NCBI GenBank assembly: GCA_963556145.1
Contig: OY744461.1
Location: 744,001-808,000, forward strand
Source: Hygrocybe punicea
Lineage: Eukaryota > Basidiomycota > Agaricomycetes > Agaricales > Hygrophoraceae
Reading direction: 5' to 3'
Length of the DNA stretch: 64,000 nt
Shown: positions 1 to 11,202 of the stretch, in pieces
How positions within the stretch are numbered: position 1 is the first letter of the stretch
How the letters are laid out: each line of letters opens with the position of its first letter
The notes under the pieces: generated by a model
What the model was told of the DNA's origin: nothing
Databases searched by the model: none
The model's input: only the letters and a program-made list of their open reading frames with translations
Made by a program: the position numbers and the translations under genes

Positions 1-848
1 GCCCCAATGTGGTATTTCACAGGGACAATCAAATCTTGTCATGGCCATGGTTCTGCAAGGCTGCTGCTTCACAGGAATAATTGGATCCTTATTAGTGATG
101 TGCAGGCCTGGCTTGGCCTGAAAGCCTGGGGCCTGGCCTGGCTTTTCAGGGCTTGGGCTTTCCACTGCAGTGGCGTTGCTGGTCCCCAGTATAATATACT
201 GTTTCTCAAGAAACAATTGCAAGGATGTGGCAAAAATCTTGCATGACAACTACAACATTAGAGCAAGCCATTATCATGGGGGATGTCTGCCCATGACAAA
301 GTGATAGTATAAGAAGTTCAGCAGGATGGGAAATGCACTGTGATTGTTGCTCTGGTATGTGCAAAAAATGGTTTGATTTCCAAATAAATATAATTGGACT
401 ATGCACTGGTAGATTGCCTTCAGAATAGGGATTGACAAGGCCAGTGGTGCGCATAATTATTCTGTTGATAAGGCCTAAACTTTTACTTGGCCTTCAAAGT
501 GCACTTTATGAGACATCATGTCTTACTAAAGGGTGGGTTTCTCTATCTGATTGTAATCATTGGTCTGATGTATTTTCTGCTGATTAGCTACTACCAAGAA
601 ACACAATGTGCAAATTGCCTGTGGATTGCATTCTTTGTGTGTTCTTCACTTGATTGGGTAATATTTGCATTCTTGCTCATGTTATTGTTGCAATCTACAG
701 CTATGCTGACTTTGTAGCCTTAATGAAGATGATTCATCAAAACAAGGATCAGGAATGACCTCCTTCTAAGGAGATGAAGTGCCAAGAGGATGATGTCCAT
801 TCTGTTGTGCAGTGCTGCCAGAATGTTGTGGATTGTAGTTCTGCAAGA
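1..848. other. Gene-free left edge
   Basis: I see no convincing coding region here on either strand. Short open frames exist, but none has recognisable motifs, codon structure or plausible splice sites. The first 130 bases contain degenerate pieces of the 80-bp unit that becomes regular after position 849 (for example a 'ttcacagg.a.aat' core near 15 and 68). Confidence 0.5.
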
Positions 849-1420
849 CTGATATTTCACACAAGTAATTAAATGTTTATCATAACTGCCTATATTGTAT
901 GGCCATGATTCTACAGAGAGAATCACACTGCCCTAACATGATATTTCACTGGAACAATTAAATGTTTATCATAATGGCCTATATTGTATGGCCATGATTC
1001 TACAAGACTGCCCTAACAAGATATTTCACTGGAACAATTAGATGGTCATCATAATGGCCTATATTGTATGGTCATGATTTTGCAAAACTGCCCCAAAATG
1101 AGATTTCACAGGAATAATTAACTGTTTATTGTATTGGTGTATATTCTATTGCCATGGTTCTGTAAGACTGCCACAAAATGATATTTTACATAAATAATTG
1201 AATATTTATCATAATGGCCTATATTGTATGGTCATGATTCCACAAGACTGCTCCAACATGATATTTCACAGGAATAATTAGATGTTTATTGTAATGGCCT
1301 ATATAGTATGGCCATGGTTTTACAAGTCTGTGAAAAAATGCTATTTCAGTGGAATAATTATAAGTATATGGTAACTCCTTATATACAGTGATCCATTTTC
1401 TGCAAATCTGAGTGCAAATG
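849..1420. repeat. 80-bp tandem repeat (about 6-7 units)
   Basis: A unit beginning with 'gatatttcac.ggaa.aatta', followed by 'tggcctatattgtatggyca' and 'acaagactgcc', recurs near 850, 940, 1020, 1100, 1180, 1260 and 1340. The spacing is therefore 80 bp (90 bp between the first two). Units differ by scattered substitutions, so the array is not recent. No coding function is visible. Confidence 0.8.
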
Positions 1421-2128
1421 ACTAATTATCATAATAATTACATGTACTTGAATGCACTTTTATGGCCAGATATGACACTGCAATGGCTCAATAGTCTGTT
1501 TGTCAATTATCAACTCCGCCTGGATATATCTGCAGCTCCCTGATTTCCTGATGAATGTCTTAGAGGACAGTGAGTGAAGGTGCGCAGCAGAGAAGCTGTG
1601 GACCTTAATTCGCTTAATTCATACATAGACCTTATTCTAATTACACTCATTCCTCATGTTTTTTAGAAGCCAATTCCCGGGCCAAGGTCTGTTGGACAAC
1701 AACAGTGACAAGCTAATATACTTGCACTCATTTGGGCCTTTTATTGTTTTGTACCTATAATTCAGAAAAAAAGAAAAAAAACTCACATTTCTGCACTGAT
1801 GAAGATATTTGTTTTGCACATAGTCCAGGCACAAGCCAGGGTCTCAATTAACTGAAGACAAAGTAGCCTAAAATTCTTGCCCTCACAATAAGATCCACAG
1901 ACGTTGGTACAGAAACCCTAAATATTGAAGCCTAAATAAATTTATTTTCTGTATGAACTGTTTTCTGTTGAATAACAAGTACTAAACCTCTCATCTGAAC
2001 TACAGTCGTGCTATACACTGATAGTTTCACCGTTCGTATTACAAGCTTCGTGACAAAGGATCAAATAAATAAATGGAATAATAAAAAAGGATTCCGTCCA
2101 TAAAGACAACCAATAAACCCGGCCCTCA
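1421..2128. other. Gene-free stretch with dispersed-repeat pieces
   Basis: No gene is recognised. Two short segments have relatives elsewhere in the window. About 1507-1556 ('atcaactccgcctgga...tcctgatgaatgt') resembles 15218-15266. About 1604-1664 ('cataca tagac...ttctaatt...acactcat') resembles 11064-11130. They are probably remnants of a dispersed repeat. The right end is the 3' flank of the LIM gene. Confidence 0.4.
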
Positions 2129-2607
2129 TCACAACTCATTCTTCAAAATGATACTAAAACAACGCTGACAAAACGGTAACCCCTCCCTCTGAAAGAAACT
2201 CGGCTCCTCAAATGGTCTTTCGCAGCCCTGTTGTAAAACAAAAACAATAAGTGACCACGATCCCACACCGAAATCAACAAAAAAAATACAAAAAACAACA
2301 AAACACATAAAAAACCACACTCACCGCACACACAAAACAACCCCAACACCACTTCCCACCAAGCGCCTCCACAGCCTGCATCCCATCCCTAATACTCTTC
2401 TTACACTTGCGGCACTTGGGCATCCGTAACCGCACATGGCAGGCTTCGCAGTACGGGTGGCCTTGGTACACCGTGAACCCGACGTCGTCGTCGTATTCGA
2501 ACGCGCCGTCGCCTGTGACTGTGACGCTGAGTTCTCCAGCGGTGCGTTTATTATTATTGTTGTTGTTGTTATGATTGTCATGTGTATTTCGTGTACCCGT
2601 CGCTGCT

Positions 2608-2638
<31 letters not shown>

Positions 2639-4735
2639 ACGACGGGGCGAGGAACGGGTCTCCACATTCCGCGCAAAAAAAATGCTGTTCATGGTAAGTC
2701 CGCTTTCCAAGCGCGGGGTCGTCCAGCGTTATAAACCGTTCGTCGATAATGGCAGTCTTGCACGTATAACACCGCGGTGCGAATTTCTGTAACAACAAAA
2801 AAAAAGGATCATTAAATAAACGAAGGAAGAGAATCAGATATAGAGACGATATAATAATAAAAAAGAGAAAGCAACAAAAAACAACCAACACCAAAGAACA
2901 AGTGGGGGAAAAGAAAAACACACACACACCTCATGATAATCCAAATGACAATACGGCCTCCCCCCACTCTCATACGAACTAACATGCTCCAACAATCCAT
3001 CACACACGGTACACCGGAAACACCCAGGATGCCAGCGCACCCCCATCGCGTTCACTATGCGACCAATGATCGCGCCACCGCAAAGACCGCAGACAAGGCC
3101 GCCTCCGGTGGCGCGACGCGTTGGGATGGGTGCGGGTGGTAGGGACCTCTGGTTGTGGACGTCACGGTGGTGATGTGAGGCATCCGAAGTGTTGTCATCT
3201 GGCGCCGAAATAGATATTTGAGGTCCTGAGCCTGGTCCTGAGCCTGAGCCTGAGCCCGATCCTGATCGTAGCTCTGGTCCTGGACCTGAAACATTAATCA
3301 CAGGTGGACCTTGGATATTAATCACCGGCACTCCTCCCACTTCCCCCTCACTCCCACACTGACTTTCATCCCCACCACCATTATCCCCCACAGGAAATTC
3401 GATCCGAGGGATGTCTGCACGCGTCGCCCGCCCACCCACCGGCGCCGGCGACTCGATCTGTACCCGGGCTTGGACTTGGACGAGCGGGTTGGGGTCTCGG
3501 TTGGGATCATGGTCGTGGTCTTGGTCAGGGTTGTGTTTGGGGTCAATGGTAGGAGCACGATTGGGGTTGTGATTGAGGACAGGGACAGGATCGTGGCGAT
3601 CTTGATCTTGATCAGGTGGGATCCACCGTGGAGGAGGCCGGCGTTTATACGGCCTGTCCCTCTCGTCCGGAACTGCATCTACGCGTGGGTCGGCACCCGC
3701 GGACACGATGACGGGAGTTCGACGTAGTGAAGCTGGTGGTGGCGCGTCGTCCAAGTCAAGTGCGTAATTGGCATTGGTATGGGCAGTAACAGGTGACCGG
3801 TGCTGGTTTGAGTTTGGGTTGTGGTACTGCTGATGTTGGTGGTGAGGCTGATTAGGCGGTGCACGAGGGGAGACACGAACACCCGGCACGCGCGGGAGCG
3901 GTTCGATATCTGCGGGCCACGAATCCGTCCTGGGATGTGTGCGGTGAACCTGTACGCTCCCCCTCTTCGGCAGGTCGCGTATACCATACTGTGGACTCGG
4001 AGGGTCGGGATGGGGACCTGGATGATCCTCGACAGACGGAGAATACTCGATATCAGACTCGGATTCTTCGGAATCGGAGTTGGTGGCGCGCGTGGGGGAG
4101 ACGAGGGAACGTGGGTGGATTTGTTGTTGTGCGGATGCGGGTGCGGGTGGAAGAGGTCTGCCACGGCTGGGTTGGTTATCGATTCGGGGATGGACGTGAC
4201 TTGTGGGAAAGTGAGACGAGGGCTGAATGTGTTTCGGTGGGGGGACAACGGGTTGGCGGTGGACCGGGGAAATTGGCAGGGGTCGTTTTGAGGGAGAGTT
4301 GGGTCGAGATGGAAGGGAATTGGTCGATTGCGGTTGCGGTTGCGGTTGTGGGAAGGTCGGGATAACGATCGAACGTTTCCACAATGGGACGAAGTTGGAA
4401 GGTGTTCCGGGGAATGTTCCCGGTTGTATGGGAGCGGATGACGTCGTAGCAGCAGGTTGCTGGGTTATTGGTATTGGTTGCCGGGGAAAGAAGCTAGCTG
4501 TAGGATTGAATGGCGGACGGTGCTGATTATTAATAATATTGGGGAAAGCGTAAATAGAACGAGGGATTGGTGTTGGAAGTGGACGACGGGGTGGGGATTG
4601 GCTTCTCAGTGGTGGTGGGAAATTGGCAGGGAACGACGACGTAGGGAACGACGATGTAGGGAATGACGAGGCAGGAAACGATGAACTAGGGATCGTCGGT
4701 CGGTTATTTGCTACAGGTCGTGGTTGAAAAGACAT
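2129..4735 (-). CDS. LIM-domain protein with three LIM domains (paxillin-like organisation)
   Basis: Three exons are supported on the minus strand: 4735-2930, 2786-2325 and 2227-2129, all with GT-AG introns in phase. They encode about 788 residues. The first ~550 residues are disordered, rich in Pro/Ser/Arg, with repeats of 'SSFP'. Three zinc-binding LIM modules follow. LIM1 ends exon 1 (CGLC...HPGCFRCTVC...YCHLDYH). LIM2 is in exon 2 (CYTC...HEQHFFCAEC, a Ser/Ala/Asn-repeat insert, then YCEAC). LIM3 spans intron 2 (CRKC...CWGCFVC-AGC...FCQRC), with Cys where His is usual. LIM modules are protein-binding zinc fingers. Fungal proteins with an N-terminal disordered region and C-terminal LIM tandem, such as Pxl1, act in polarity and cytokinesis; that role here is inferred. 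The ATG at 4735 opens the conserved frame. Pieces of this gene are duplicated at 14.8-15.1 and 21.1-22.1 kb. Confidence 0.85.
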
Positions 4736-5100
4736 CGTTTCAAGTCACGTGTTCATACTATTGGCAATGAAAATAATTGCTAGATAGTGTTATAAACACC
4801 ACCTTACTTGGATTGCCCGCCAGACTGGGGATAGGTCTTGCAAGGCAACAGCAACGCACCTCCGTGAGTTGGCAAAAATCTCCCTTTCAATCCAGGGCCC
4901 AGGAGAATGGGTGCCTGATACAAGAATAAGGTAGAAGTTATGGTCTATGTTCGTGCATGCAAGGTATTGGCAATACAAGGGGGAGAGGTGGTTATTTGTA
5001 GTTAAATGGGTAATTGGCTTTTTGGGGGAAAAAACATGTGGGGGTTTTTTCAAATCCGAAACAAGAGTCCAAACCCAATCAGAGACTGGTGAGCTGCGAC
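4736..5100. other. Intergenic: LIM gene 5' flank and outer edge of the YR retrotransposon
   Basis: No gene is recognised. The segment just upstream of the LIM start ('caagtcacgtgttc') is conserved in the duplicated copy near 15110, so the LIM duplication included promoter-proximal DNA. The exact end of the retrotransposon on this side could not be fixed. Confidence 0.35.
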
Positions 5101-5182
5101 TCCCACAGTATTAGGAGCCCAGCGACGCGTTAGGCGAAGCAGACTCCCCATGATTAGGAGGTGGGTGACATTACTCACAGTA

Positions 5183-6350
5183 TCAGCGGAGAGGAGGCAT
5201 TGCATAGTGTAGGAATGGTTCTAGGATCGGGGATCCTTGCATATATGGGGCCATGACGACAGCGTGTTCACGTAGGTAGATTAGGCAGGATTCACTTGAC
5301 CATCGGCCTATTGTTTTGATGACTTCGAATGGGACTCCTCGGAGAAGGAGCTCCAGGGTGGCGCCGATGCGGATTCCATGGCCTAGTAGGCATTGGAGGC
5401 CGAGGGTTTTGCATAAGTCTTTCATGCGTGTCATGAAGGCAAGGCGCGTCATTGGGCGTGTGCCTTGAGGGTGGCGCCAGGCAAAGAGGGGCTCGGATGG
5501 AGATGGGTGGTTGAGCTGTAAGTCGTGTTTGATTGCGGCGTCAGGGTCTGATGGGCCGGGTTGGATTGACCAATATATGTCTTCTCCTTCGTGGGAGGCT
5601 TTGGTGGTTGGGAGGTGTATGACAGTGACTTTGAGGCCATTGCGGTCAATCCTCTGGCTCATGTTGGCTGGCTTGACATGGAGGCTGGGGTCAAATGCTT
5701 TGAGTGTGGGAACGGTGAGTTCTCCGAGGCGCGAGAGGGAGTAGAATGTGGTGGTGAGGCAGGCGTAGAAGGCGGCATCGAATGGGAGTGAGAGGTTGAG
5801 TTTCTCTTTGGCCACTTCCAAGAATTGGACGGTTACTGGATCTCTTTTAGGTCGCCAGGATGAGAGGGGAGTGAGGGTGGAGGCGCCGGTGAGTGCTGCC
5901 TTGATCTCGGCGTTGTCGGTGACCCATGGGTGGCCATGTAGGATGTGCCAAGCTTGTATTGCAAATGTGTAGTTAGCGATTGTCTTTCCTGAATAAGCTC
6001 CGGCGCAGTTGGCGATGAATGCAAGGATTAGGATGGGTGGAGCGGGGCAGCGTTGGCGTTCCGGGACACTATGTGAGTCACAGAATATGTGGAAGAGGAG
6101 TAGGCCCGCCCCATATCCCGATCTGGTACCTTGTGCCCAGGCGACGGTCATCACGGTCAGGATCTTGTCCAGATCTGATTCAGTAATGGCTACAGGGTGG
6201 CCGGTGGCATCGCGGGGTGTGCGGGTCTCGGCAGGGAGCCAGAGACGGAGGCGGTCATGGGCAAGACAGTGGGGGCGGAGTGGGGAGGGGAGGGGAACGA
6301 GCCCGAACCGATAAGGTTGGGGTGTGGAGTGGCTGGTTCTTTGGGTGACG
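5183..6350 (-). CDS. Tyrosine recombinase of the DIRS/Ngaro-like element
   Basis: This open frame follows the RNase H portion. The conserved region begins with 'RPHCLAHDRLRLW'-type sequence near 6300 in a neighbouring frame and is continuous from 6154. The catalytic set of the phage-integrase fold is visible: Arg in 'SLSRLGELT', the His-x-x-Arg box in 'GHGIRIGAT', and a Trp plus the nucleophile Tyr in 'GRWSSESCLIYLRE'. The enzyme would insert the circular DNA intermediate made by the reverse transcriptase, without a target-site duplication. The recombinase itself looks intact, unlike its neighbours. The start codon is uncertain because no clear ATG separates it from the RT-RH frame. Confidence 0.8.
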
Positions 6351-6374
6351 GGGGTGTTGAGGTCGTCTTTGAGG

Positions 6375-7576
6375 CTAGTTGTCCCAGTTCACCTTGAGCT
6401 CATGAAGCTCGGCTTCGATGCTGTTGGGGTACGAGAGGGAGGGGGAATGAGGGTGTTGGATAGAATCTGCAGCGCGCTTTGGTGCTGCTTTTGGATAGTT
6501 GCCGGATTGGAGGAGGTGCCGTTCGGCGTGTGAGAGGGGTGATGTGGCATCGATGATGAGATTGTCGAGGCCAGGTGGGAGTGGGAAGCTGGGTAGGAGC
6601 TGATCAAGGGGTGGGAGGATGCCTCTAGAGAGGGGATCGGCAGGGTTGAGTTTGCTGGGAACGTAGGATGGGTGGATGGAATCAATGGTCTCACATGAGT
6701 CGATGAAGGCGTGGGTGCGCTTGAAGATCTCGTTGATGGGGGGGTTCCTACTCCTGTGATTCCACCAGCCTTCAACGACGCCTTTGTTGTCGCCGTATAC
6801 CCTAAAATTCCGGCCAGGAGCCTCAGTCCAGGCGATTGCGTGGATGAGGAGCTCGAACCCGAGGCCTTCGGCCCAGCTGATGTCTCGTTGGCCATGAAGT
6901 GTTTGCCATCCTGGTATGAGCTGCCAAGCGCACCAGTGGTTGGATAGCAGGATGCCGATGCCGATGGTGGAGCTGGCATCAGAGTAGGCCTGGAGATCGA
7001 CAGGGGAGACGGGGCTAGGGATTGGTCTCCCGAGAAAGGGCTGTTTGAGTTTCGATTTCCACCATTGGAGGTCAGCGCGGATGGATTTTGGGGCATGATG
7101 TGGCAGGCGAGGATTGTTACCAAAGATGCCAAGCATGCTCTCCAGGCTGGTGAGGTATGCATGGCCTGAAGGGATGACCAGGGATGCGTGGAGTAGCTTC
7201 CCGTAGAGCTTTTGAACCTTGTTGAGGATGTGAGTCGAGGCGTTGGTCCAGTCATGGATCGCGGCCAGGTACTTGGTTTTCTTTTTGTCCGTGAGGGCAA
7301 CTGTGATCGCGGCGAGGTTCCATTCCAGGCCGATGAAGGTTGCCAAAGAGGCGAAGGGGGTGTCCTTCGATTTCTCCCAGGGGATGCCCAGTTCGTCAGA
7401 GAGGCGGTCAATATCGTCGAAATTGTAGCAATATGCTTGGTCCTCTGCGGAGCGGGGTGAGTGGCCCGAATGGTCGAGGCAGGGGTAAGCGCAGTCCTCG
7501 TCAAACTCTTCAAGGGTGTCGTCATCGAATGGCCTTCCGCCGAACCAGAGGTGGCCGCCGTCGTGATGGCGGCCCC
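6375..7576 (-). pseudogene. RNase H part of the retrotransposon polymerase
   Basis: This is the C-terminal half of the RT-RNase H polyprotein, read on the minus strand. The connection segment ('CAYPCLDHSG', 'TFIGLEWNL') leads into an RNase H-like region with 'LQAYSDASS', 'DISWAEGLGFELLIHAI', 'VYGDNKGVVEGWW' and 'LNPADPLSRG'. It is continuous in sequence with the RT core at 8516-9240 once the inserted element at 7577-8507 is ignored: the codons for ATRGR join directly to HHDGG across one copy of the 8-bp target duplication. The insertion destroys the polyprotein, so I call it a pseudogene. Confidence 0.8.
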
Positions 7577-8507
7577 TAGGGATGACCACGGGTCTTGAAT
7601 GGGTCGGCTCGGCTGACACCACACCCGTACCCGTGAACACCTTACCCGGGGCGGTTTTGACCCGCACCGCACCCGAACATCCACGGGTCACGACGGTACA
7701 CCTTACCTGTGGTGTACCGTCGCGTCCCGCCGTCCACCACAGCCCCCGTTCCACTCTGCAACCTCGCAGATGCAGCGCCGGCGTCAATTGACGCGACGTG
7801 CTTGTCTGCGAGGTGATCAACATGGGGAACGAGGGGGGCATGTGCCGTCGGACGCATTGTAGTGCATCTGCGAGGTGGACAAGAGGGGGATGAGAGGGGG
7901 ACACGTCGCCGTAGTCGCTGTTGCGTGTCCGCAAGGTGGACGAAGGGGGACGCGTTGTTGTTGCGTGTCCGCGAGGTGGACAAAGGCCTGGGCCAGGGGA
8001 CGCGTTGTTGTTGTTGTTGCGTGTCCACGAGGTGGACAAGAGGGGGTGCGTCGCCGTTGTTGCTTGTCCGCGAGGTGGACGAGAGGGGCACGCATTGTTG
8101 TTGTTGCGTGTCCGCGAGGTGGACGAGAGGGCGACGCGTTGTTGTTGTTGCGTGCTGTTGCCCCATGCTGTTGTTGTTGTTGTCATAGCGTAGTTAGCTA
8201 CAGTTCATTACTTGATCAGAAATTGAGACTTACCTAGGCCGGGAAGTGGGAGCACCACCCCCCGGCTGCTTCCCTGCTCCTTCCTTTGACTGTTCCGGTC
8301 GGTCATCTGGTCGCCGCGTGCTTGCTCGCCCTTGGTCGTAGCTGTCGAGGTGGTTGTGGTGGTTGTGTGATGAACCCGTGACACACCGCCAAACCGCGGG
8401 TACGGGTCATGGTATGGTCACGGGTGACGAAACCAAACACCCTACCCGTACCCACACAACCCATTTTGGTAATACCACGGGTTGACCCAAACCCGTGGTC
8501 ATCCCTA
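7577..8507. mobile_element. Non-autonomous hAT-like element (family 1), 931 bp, inside the RT gene
   Basis: Both ends carry the same 17-bp terminal inverted repeat, TAGGGATGACCACGGGT. The element is flanked on both sides by the 8-bp direct repeat 'gcggcccc' (7569-7576 and 8508-8515). An 8-bp target duplication with a TAGGG-type terminus is the hallmark of hAT transposons. There is no transposase. The subterminal regions are rich in 'acccgtaccc'-type motifs, and the centre is a minisatellite. Removing the element plus one duplication restores the RT-RNase H reading frame exactly, which confirms the boundaries. Confidence 0.92.
7865..8180. repeat. Minisatellite inside hAT-like element 1
   Basis: Units containing 'tgtccgcgaggtggac' followed by 'acgcgttgttgttg' runs recur about seven times, with spacings of roughly 40-60 bp and variable numbers of 'ttg' triplets. 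Long Cys/Arg- or Val-rich open frames on both strands here are by-products of the repeat. Confidence 0.8.
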
Positions 8508-8515
8508 GCGGCCCC

Positions 8516-9240
8516 TGGTGGCGATGTCAGCGTGCCAGAGGCAGCAGCGGGCGTTGTAAGATTCAAGGTGGGTGCAGAGGATCCTGAAAAAGAAATGATC
8601 ATCAACCCATTTTGAAACTGGGGCCATCCCGTGGTATCGGAAGAGTTCAGTGCCGGCGTCGGCCACTGAACCGTATCCTCCTGATGAAGGAGATACCCCA
8701 AAGCACGTGGCGGTGTCAATGGAGAAGAGGTCGGGCACGAGATGCACGACTGCTCCCGGCCATTGGGATGGGTGCAGGGGAATGGTCCAATAGGCTTTGG
8801 CGACGTCCCTTGTGGCGGCCTGGGATCCAGGTGGGAGGCGCGATATGAGGAGGCAGATGACGGAAAAGGTGCCCCAGGTGCTGGGGAAGTGGTCAGAGTC
8901 GATCTGGGAATTGATGGAGGGGTTGGGGAATTGTGCCGAGGTCTCGTGGGGGAAGGAGTAGTTTTGTACGTTCCGGAAATGGCCTGGACGGCCGGGTTTT
9001 GGGATGATGCCGAATGGGGAGGATTGGAATGGGCCGATGAGCGCTTCGAGGGTGGCTTGGGAGAATGGGCCGAGGTATCTGCCTTTGGAGAGTTCTTTTG
9101 CAATGATTTTGTCGAACTCGACGCTGTGTTCAATGATGGATTCTCGGTTGGGTGGGATTTGGGTGGCGTGGATTGGGGGGATCTCGAGATCGAAGCCGGT
9201 GATGCATGCTCTGTGGGAGGTGACTGTAGCGGGGCCATAT
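8516..9240 (-). pseudogene. Reverse transcriptase core of the YR retrotransposon
   Basis: The RT domain is read on the minus strand. Visible landmarks are 'GFDLEIPP' and 'KGRYLGPFS' at the N-terminal edge, 'SPFGIIPKPG' and 'HFRNVQNYSFP' in the fingers, motif A 'TRDVAKAYWTIPLHP', motif B 'CFGVSPSSGGYG', and motif C 'KWVDDHFFF', with VDD in place of YxDD. The preceding conserved segment ('TPYKPDAWEALLQ') is in another frame, so there is at least one frameshift near 9200. The domain is cut off from its RNase H by the hAT-like insertion. Confidence 0.8.
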
Positions 9241-9269
9241 GTTGGAGGATTGGAGGAGGGCTTCCCAGG

Positions 9270-9660
9270 CATCGGGCTTATATGGCGTGAGCGCTTCCCG
9301 GCTTCTGAGCTCGAGGGCAGTTCTGTGCACCATGAGTTGGCTCTCCACAGCCGGTGCAGATGTGCTGGGCTGTGTGGCGGGAGCTGGTGCAGCCGGAAGG
9401 GCATTGAAAGTCGATGCAGATGTTGTGGCCATCGCGGAGGACGAGGCGCTTGTTGACGTGGTGCGCCAGTGTGGGATGTCGGTTGTCCCATGTTGTTGCG
9501 GCGTTGCATTCGCCGATGCGGTGTGGGTGGCGACCGAGGCAGACGGCGCAAGCAGAGAGGCCTCCGCCGCTTGCGCCGGAGCGAAAATCCATGCGGATAT
9601 CTGGGCAGCTGCGGTTGTTGTGGGCGTGTGCAGGGGATCTGGATCTGCGGTGTGAGTTGC
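9270..9660 (-). pseudogene. Cys/His-rich segment of Gag / Gag-Pol
   Basis: On the minus strand a cysteine-rich stretch reads 'CAVCLGRHPHRIGEC' and, further on, 'CTGCGEPTHGAQNC'. These resemble zinc-knuckle-like nucleic-acid-binding motifs found between Gag and RT in this element class. The segment lies between the first Gag exon and the RT core, in a different frame from the RT. Confidence 0.65.
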
Positions 9661-9739
9661 TGGGTCGGTTCGCTTCGCGGCTGCGCCGGGAGGGGGGTAT
9701 ATTGGGATTGCCTACGGGTGGGATTGGGATGCGCTGATC

Positions 9740-9935
9740 CACCTGTGATGGCATGTAAGGAGGAGGCGTGGTGTGGGCATGCGTGGTGCAAAGTGGTGCA
9801 TGCAAAGTGCAAAAGAGGCAGTGTGGTGGCATGCATGGTGCAATGTGTGGCATGCGGGGGTGCAATGTGTGGCATGCGCAGTGCAAGGGAGGCAGTGTGA
9901 GGCAATGTTTGGATGATATGAGAAGGCGGTAGAGG
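9740..9935. repeat. Short GC-rich minisatellite ('gtggcatgc...gtgcaa')
   Basis: Degenerate copies of a 'tggcatgc.tggtgcaatgtg' motif recur at roughly 20-45 bp intervals. The array lies between the first Gag exon and the Cys-rich segment of the retrotransposon. Confidence 0.6.
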
Positions 9936-10051
9936 GTGGCGGTTGTGACGTCGTGAATAGTGTACGGTGGTGAGAGGGGAGCGTGTGGGAATGATGGGTG
10001 ATGAGGAAAGGATTAGCTGGGATTAATGATACGAGAGGGGGGGGGACTGAC

Positions 10052-10942
10052 CCGGAAATCCCGGTCGTTGTCTTTGATTTGTCGGTTGTCCCAATAGACT
10101 TCCTCTTTGGTCTGGCGTAGTACGTCTTCATCGATGATCGATAAGTTGTATGCACCGGCGGGTGTGGGGATGGCGATGTGCCAGAGTCGTCGCTGGCATG
10201 CTTGGTAGAGGATCAGCGTCTTTTGGTCTAGGGGGTCGCGGGAGGATCTCATCTTGTGAATTTGAAGTTTGCCCCAGAAGGAGGCGAGCATGGCAACACG
10301 GTCGGCGGGCCAGTCAGCTTCTTCCATGGCTACTATCATCCTTGGAGCGGCTTGGCAAAAGTCCTCCCATTTGATGTCTTTGTCGTCGAGCGCTTTGTTG
10401 GCATTATGGGTGGAGGCGGCGGGGACCCAGGAGGTGGAGCCGTCCGCCTTGTGAGCGATGACCATGGCATCGTCATCTACGGAGGCAGGGTTCCGGAGGG
10501 CCTCATCGAGGCCGTCATTAGTGTAGTACCAAAGCTCTACATATTCACCTTTGTGCATCTTCCTGGTGGCGTAGGTGGAAGGGATGACCGGGGTTGTGGT
10601 GGGCATGGGGCGGTCAGGGATTGGGATGTATTTAGTTTTGTTCTTCTTCATCTCTTCCTTAGGGAGGGTTTGTTGTTCTTCAGCGGTTGTGATGGCTAAC
10701 TGATCTGCTGCAACCTGGTCTAGGGCGAGTTGTTCTTCCTGTCGGATGATTTCGTTGTGTATCTGGTCACGCCATTGTTGTTTGTCAACGTTGTTCCCGA
10801 GCTGCCAGATGTTCATTAGTATCTGGATCGCTTGGGCCTCGGTTGTTTGAGCATTGACAAGGGGAGCCTGAGTAGGGGCATAGGCAGCGGAGGCGTAGTC
10901 GGGGCAGTGTGCAAGAGCGGGGTCGAAAAGAAGCGGAGGCAT
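10052..10942 (-). CDS. Gag-like protein of the YR retrotransposon (first exon)
   Basis: An open frame starts at the ATG at 10942 (MPPLLFDPALAHCPDYASA) and runs for about 297 codons to a GT donor at 10051 ('gatttccgg|gtcagt'). The protein is mostly helical and charged, with a segment typical of Agaricomycete Ngaro Gag proteins ('EYVELWYYTNDGLDEA' ... 'WEDFCQAAPRMI' ... 'FWGKLQIHKMRSS'). It would package the element RNA. The frame is also open upstream to 11110, but that part overlaps a dispersed repeat. Continuation past the donor into the Cys-rich region is inferred. Confidence 0.65.
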
Positions 10943-11202
10943 GATTGGATTGATAGGTAGTGAGTGCGGAGGAAAGAGAGGGGAAAGAAAATGCTCTGTT
11001 AGAGCAGAGAAGAACTTGAGCGATGCAAGTTGTTGATGGGCAGAGATGAGGATCGCTGCGCCACAACTTGCTAAATTCGTACATAGACATAATTCTAATT
11101 TTACACTCATGTTTCGTGTATTTTAGAAAGTCATCAATTTGGGCGGTCACAGTTGTGCTTCAGCCTAAACTCGATGCTGTACAATTCTGCTGATGTTGTA
11201 GA

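Larger units (their letters stand above)
5100..11150 (-). mobile_element. Tyrosine-recombinase retrotransposon (DIRS/Ngaro-like), disrupted
   Basis: Reading right to left, the order is Gag with a Cys-rich knuckle region, reverse transcriptase, RNase H, then tyrosine recombinase. That order and the use of YR instead of a DDE integrase define the DIRS/Ngaro class, which is known from Agaricomycetes. The body is interrupted at 7577-8507 by a hAT-like insertion. There is also a probable frameshift near 9200, where the conserved segment changes frame. I could not identify the split or inverted terminal repeats, so the outer limits are approximate. Confidence 0.8.

Noticed and set aside
3311..4365. 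Long plus-strand ORFs over the LIM gene
   Set aside because: Opposite-strand shadows of the Pro/Ser/Arg-rich disordered region; no motifs of their own.
7817..8193. Cys/Arg- and Val-rich ORFs in both directions
   Set aside because: They are translations of a minisatellite inside a hAT-like element, with no start-site or homology support.
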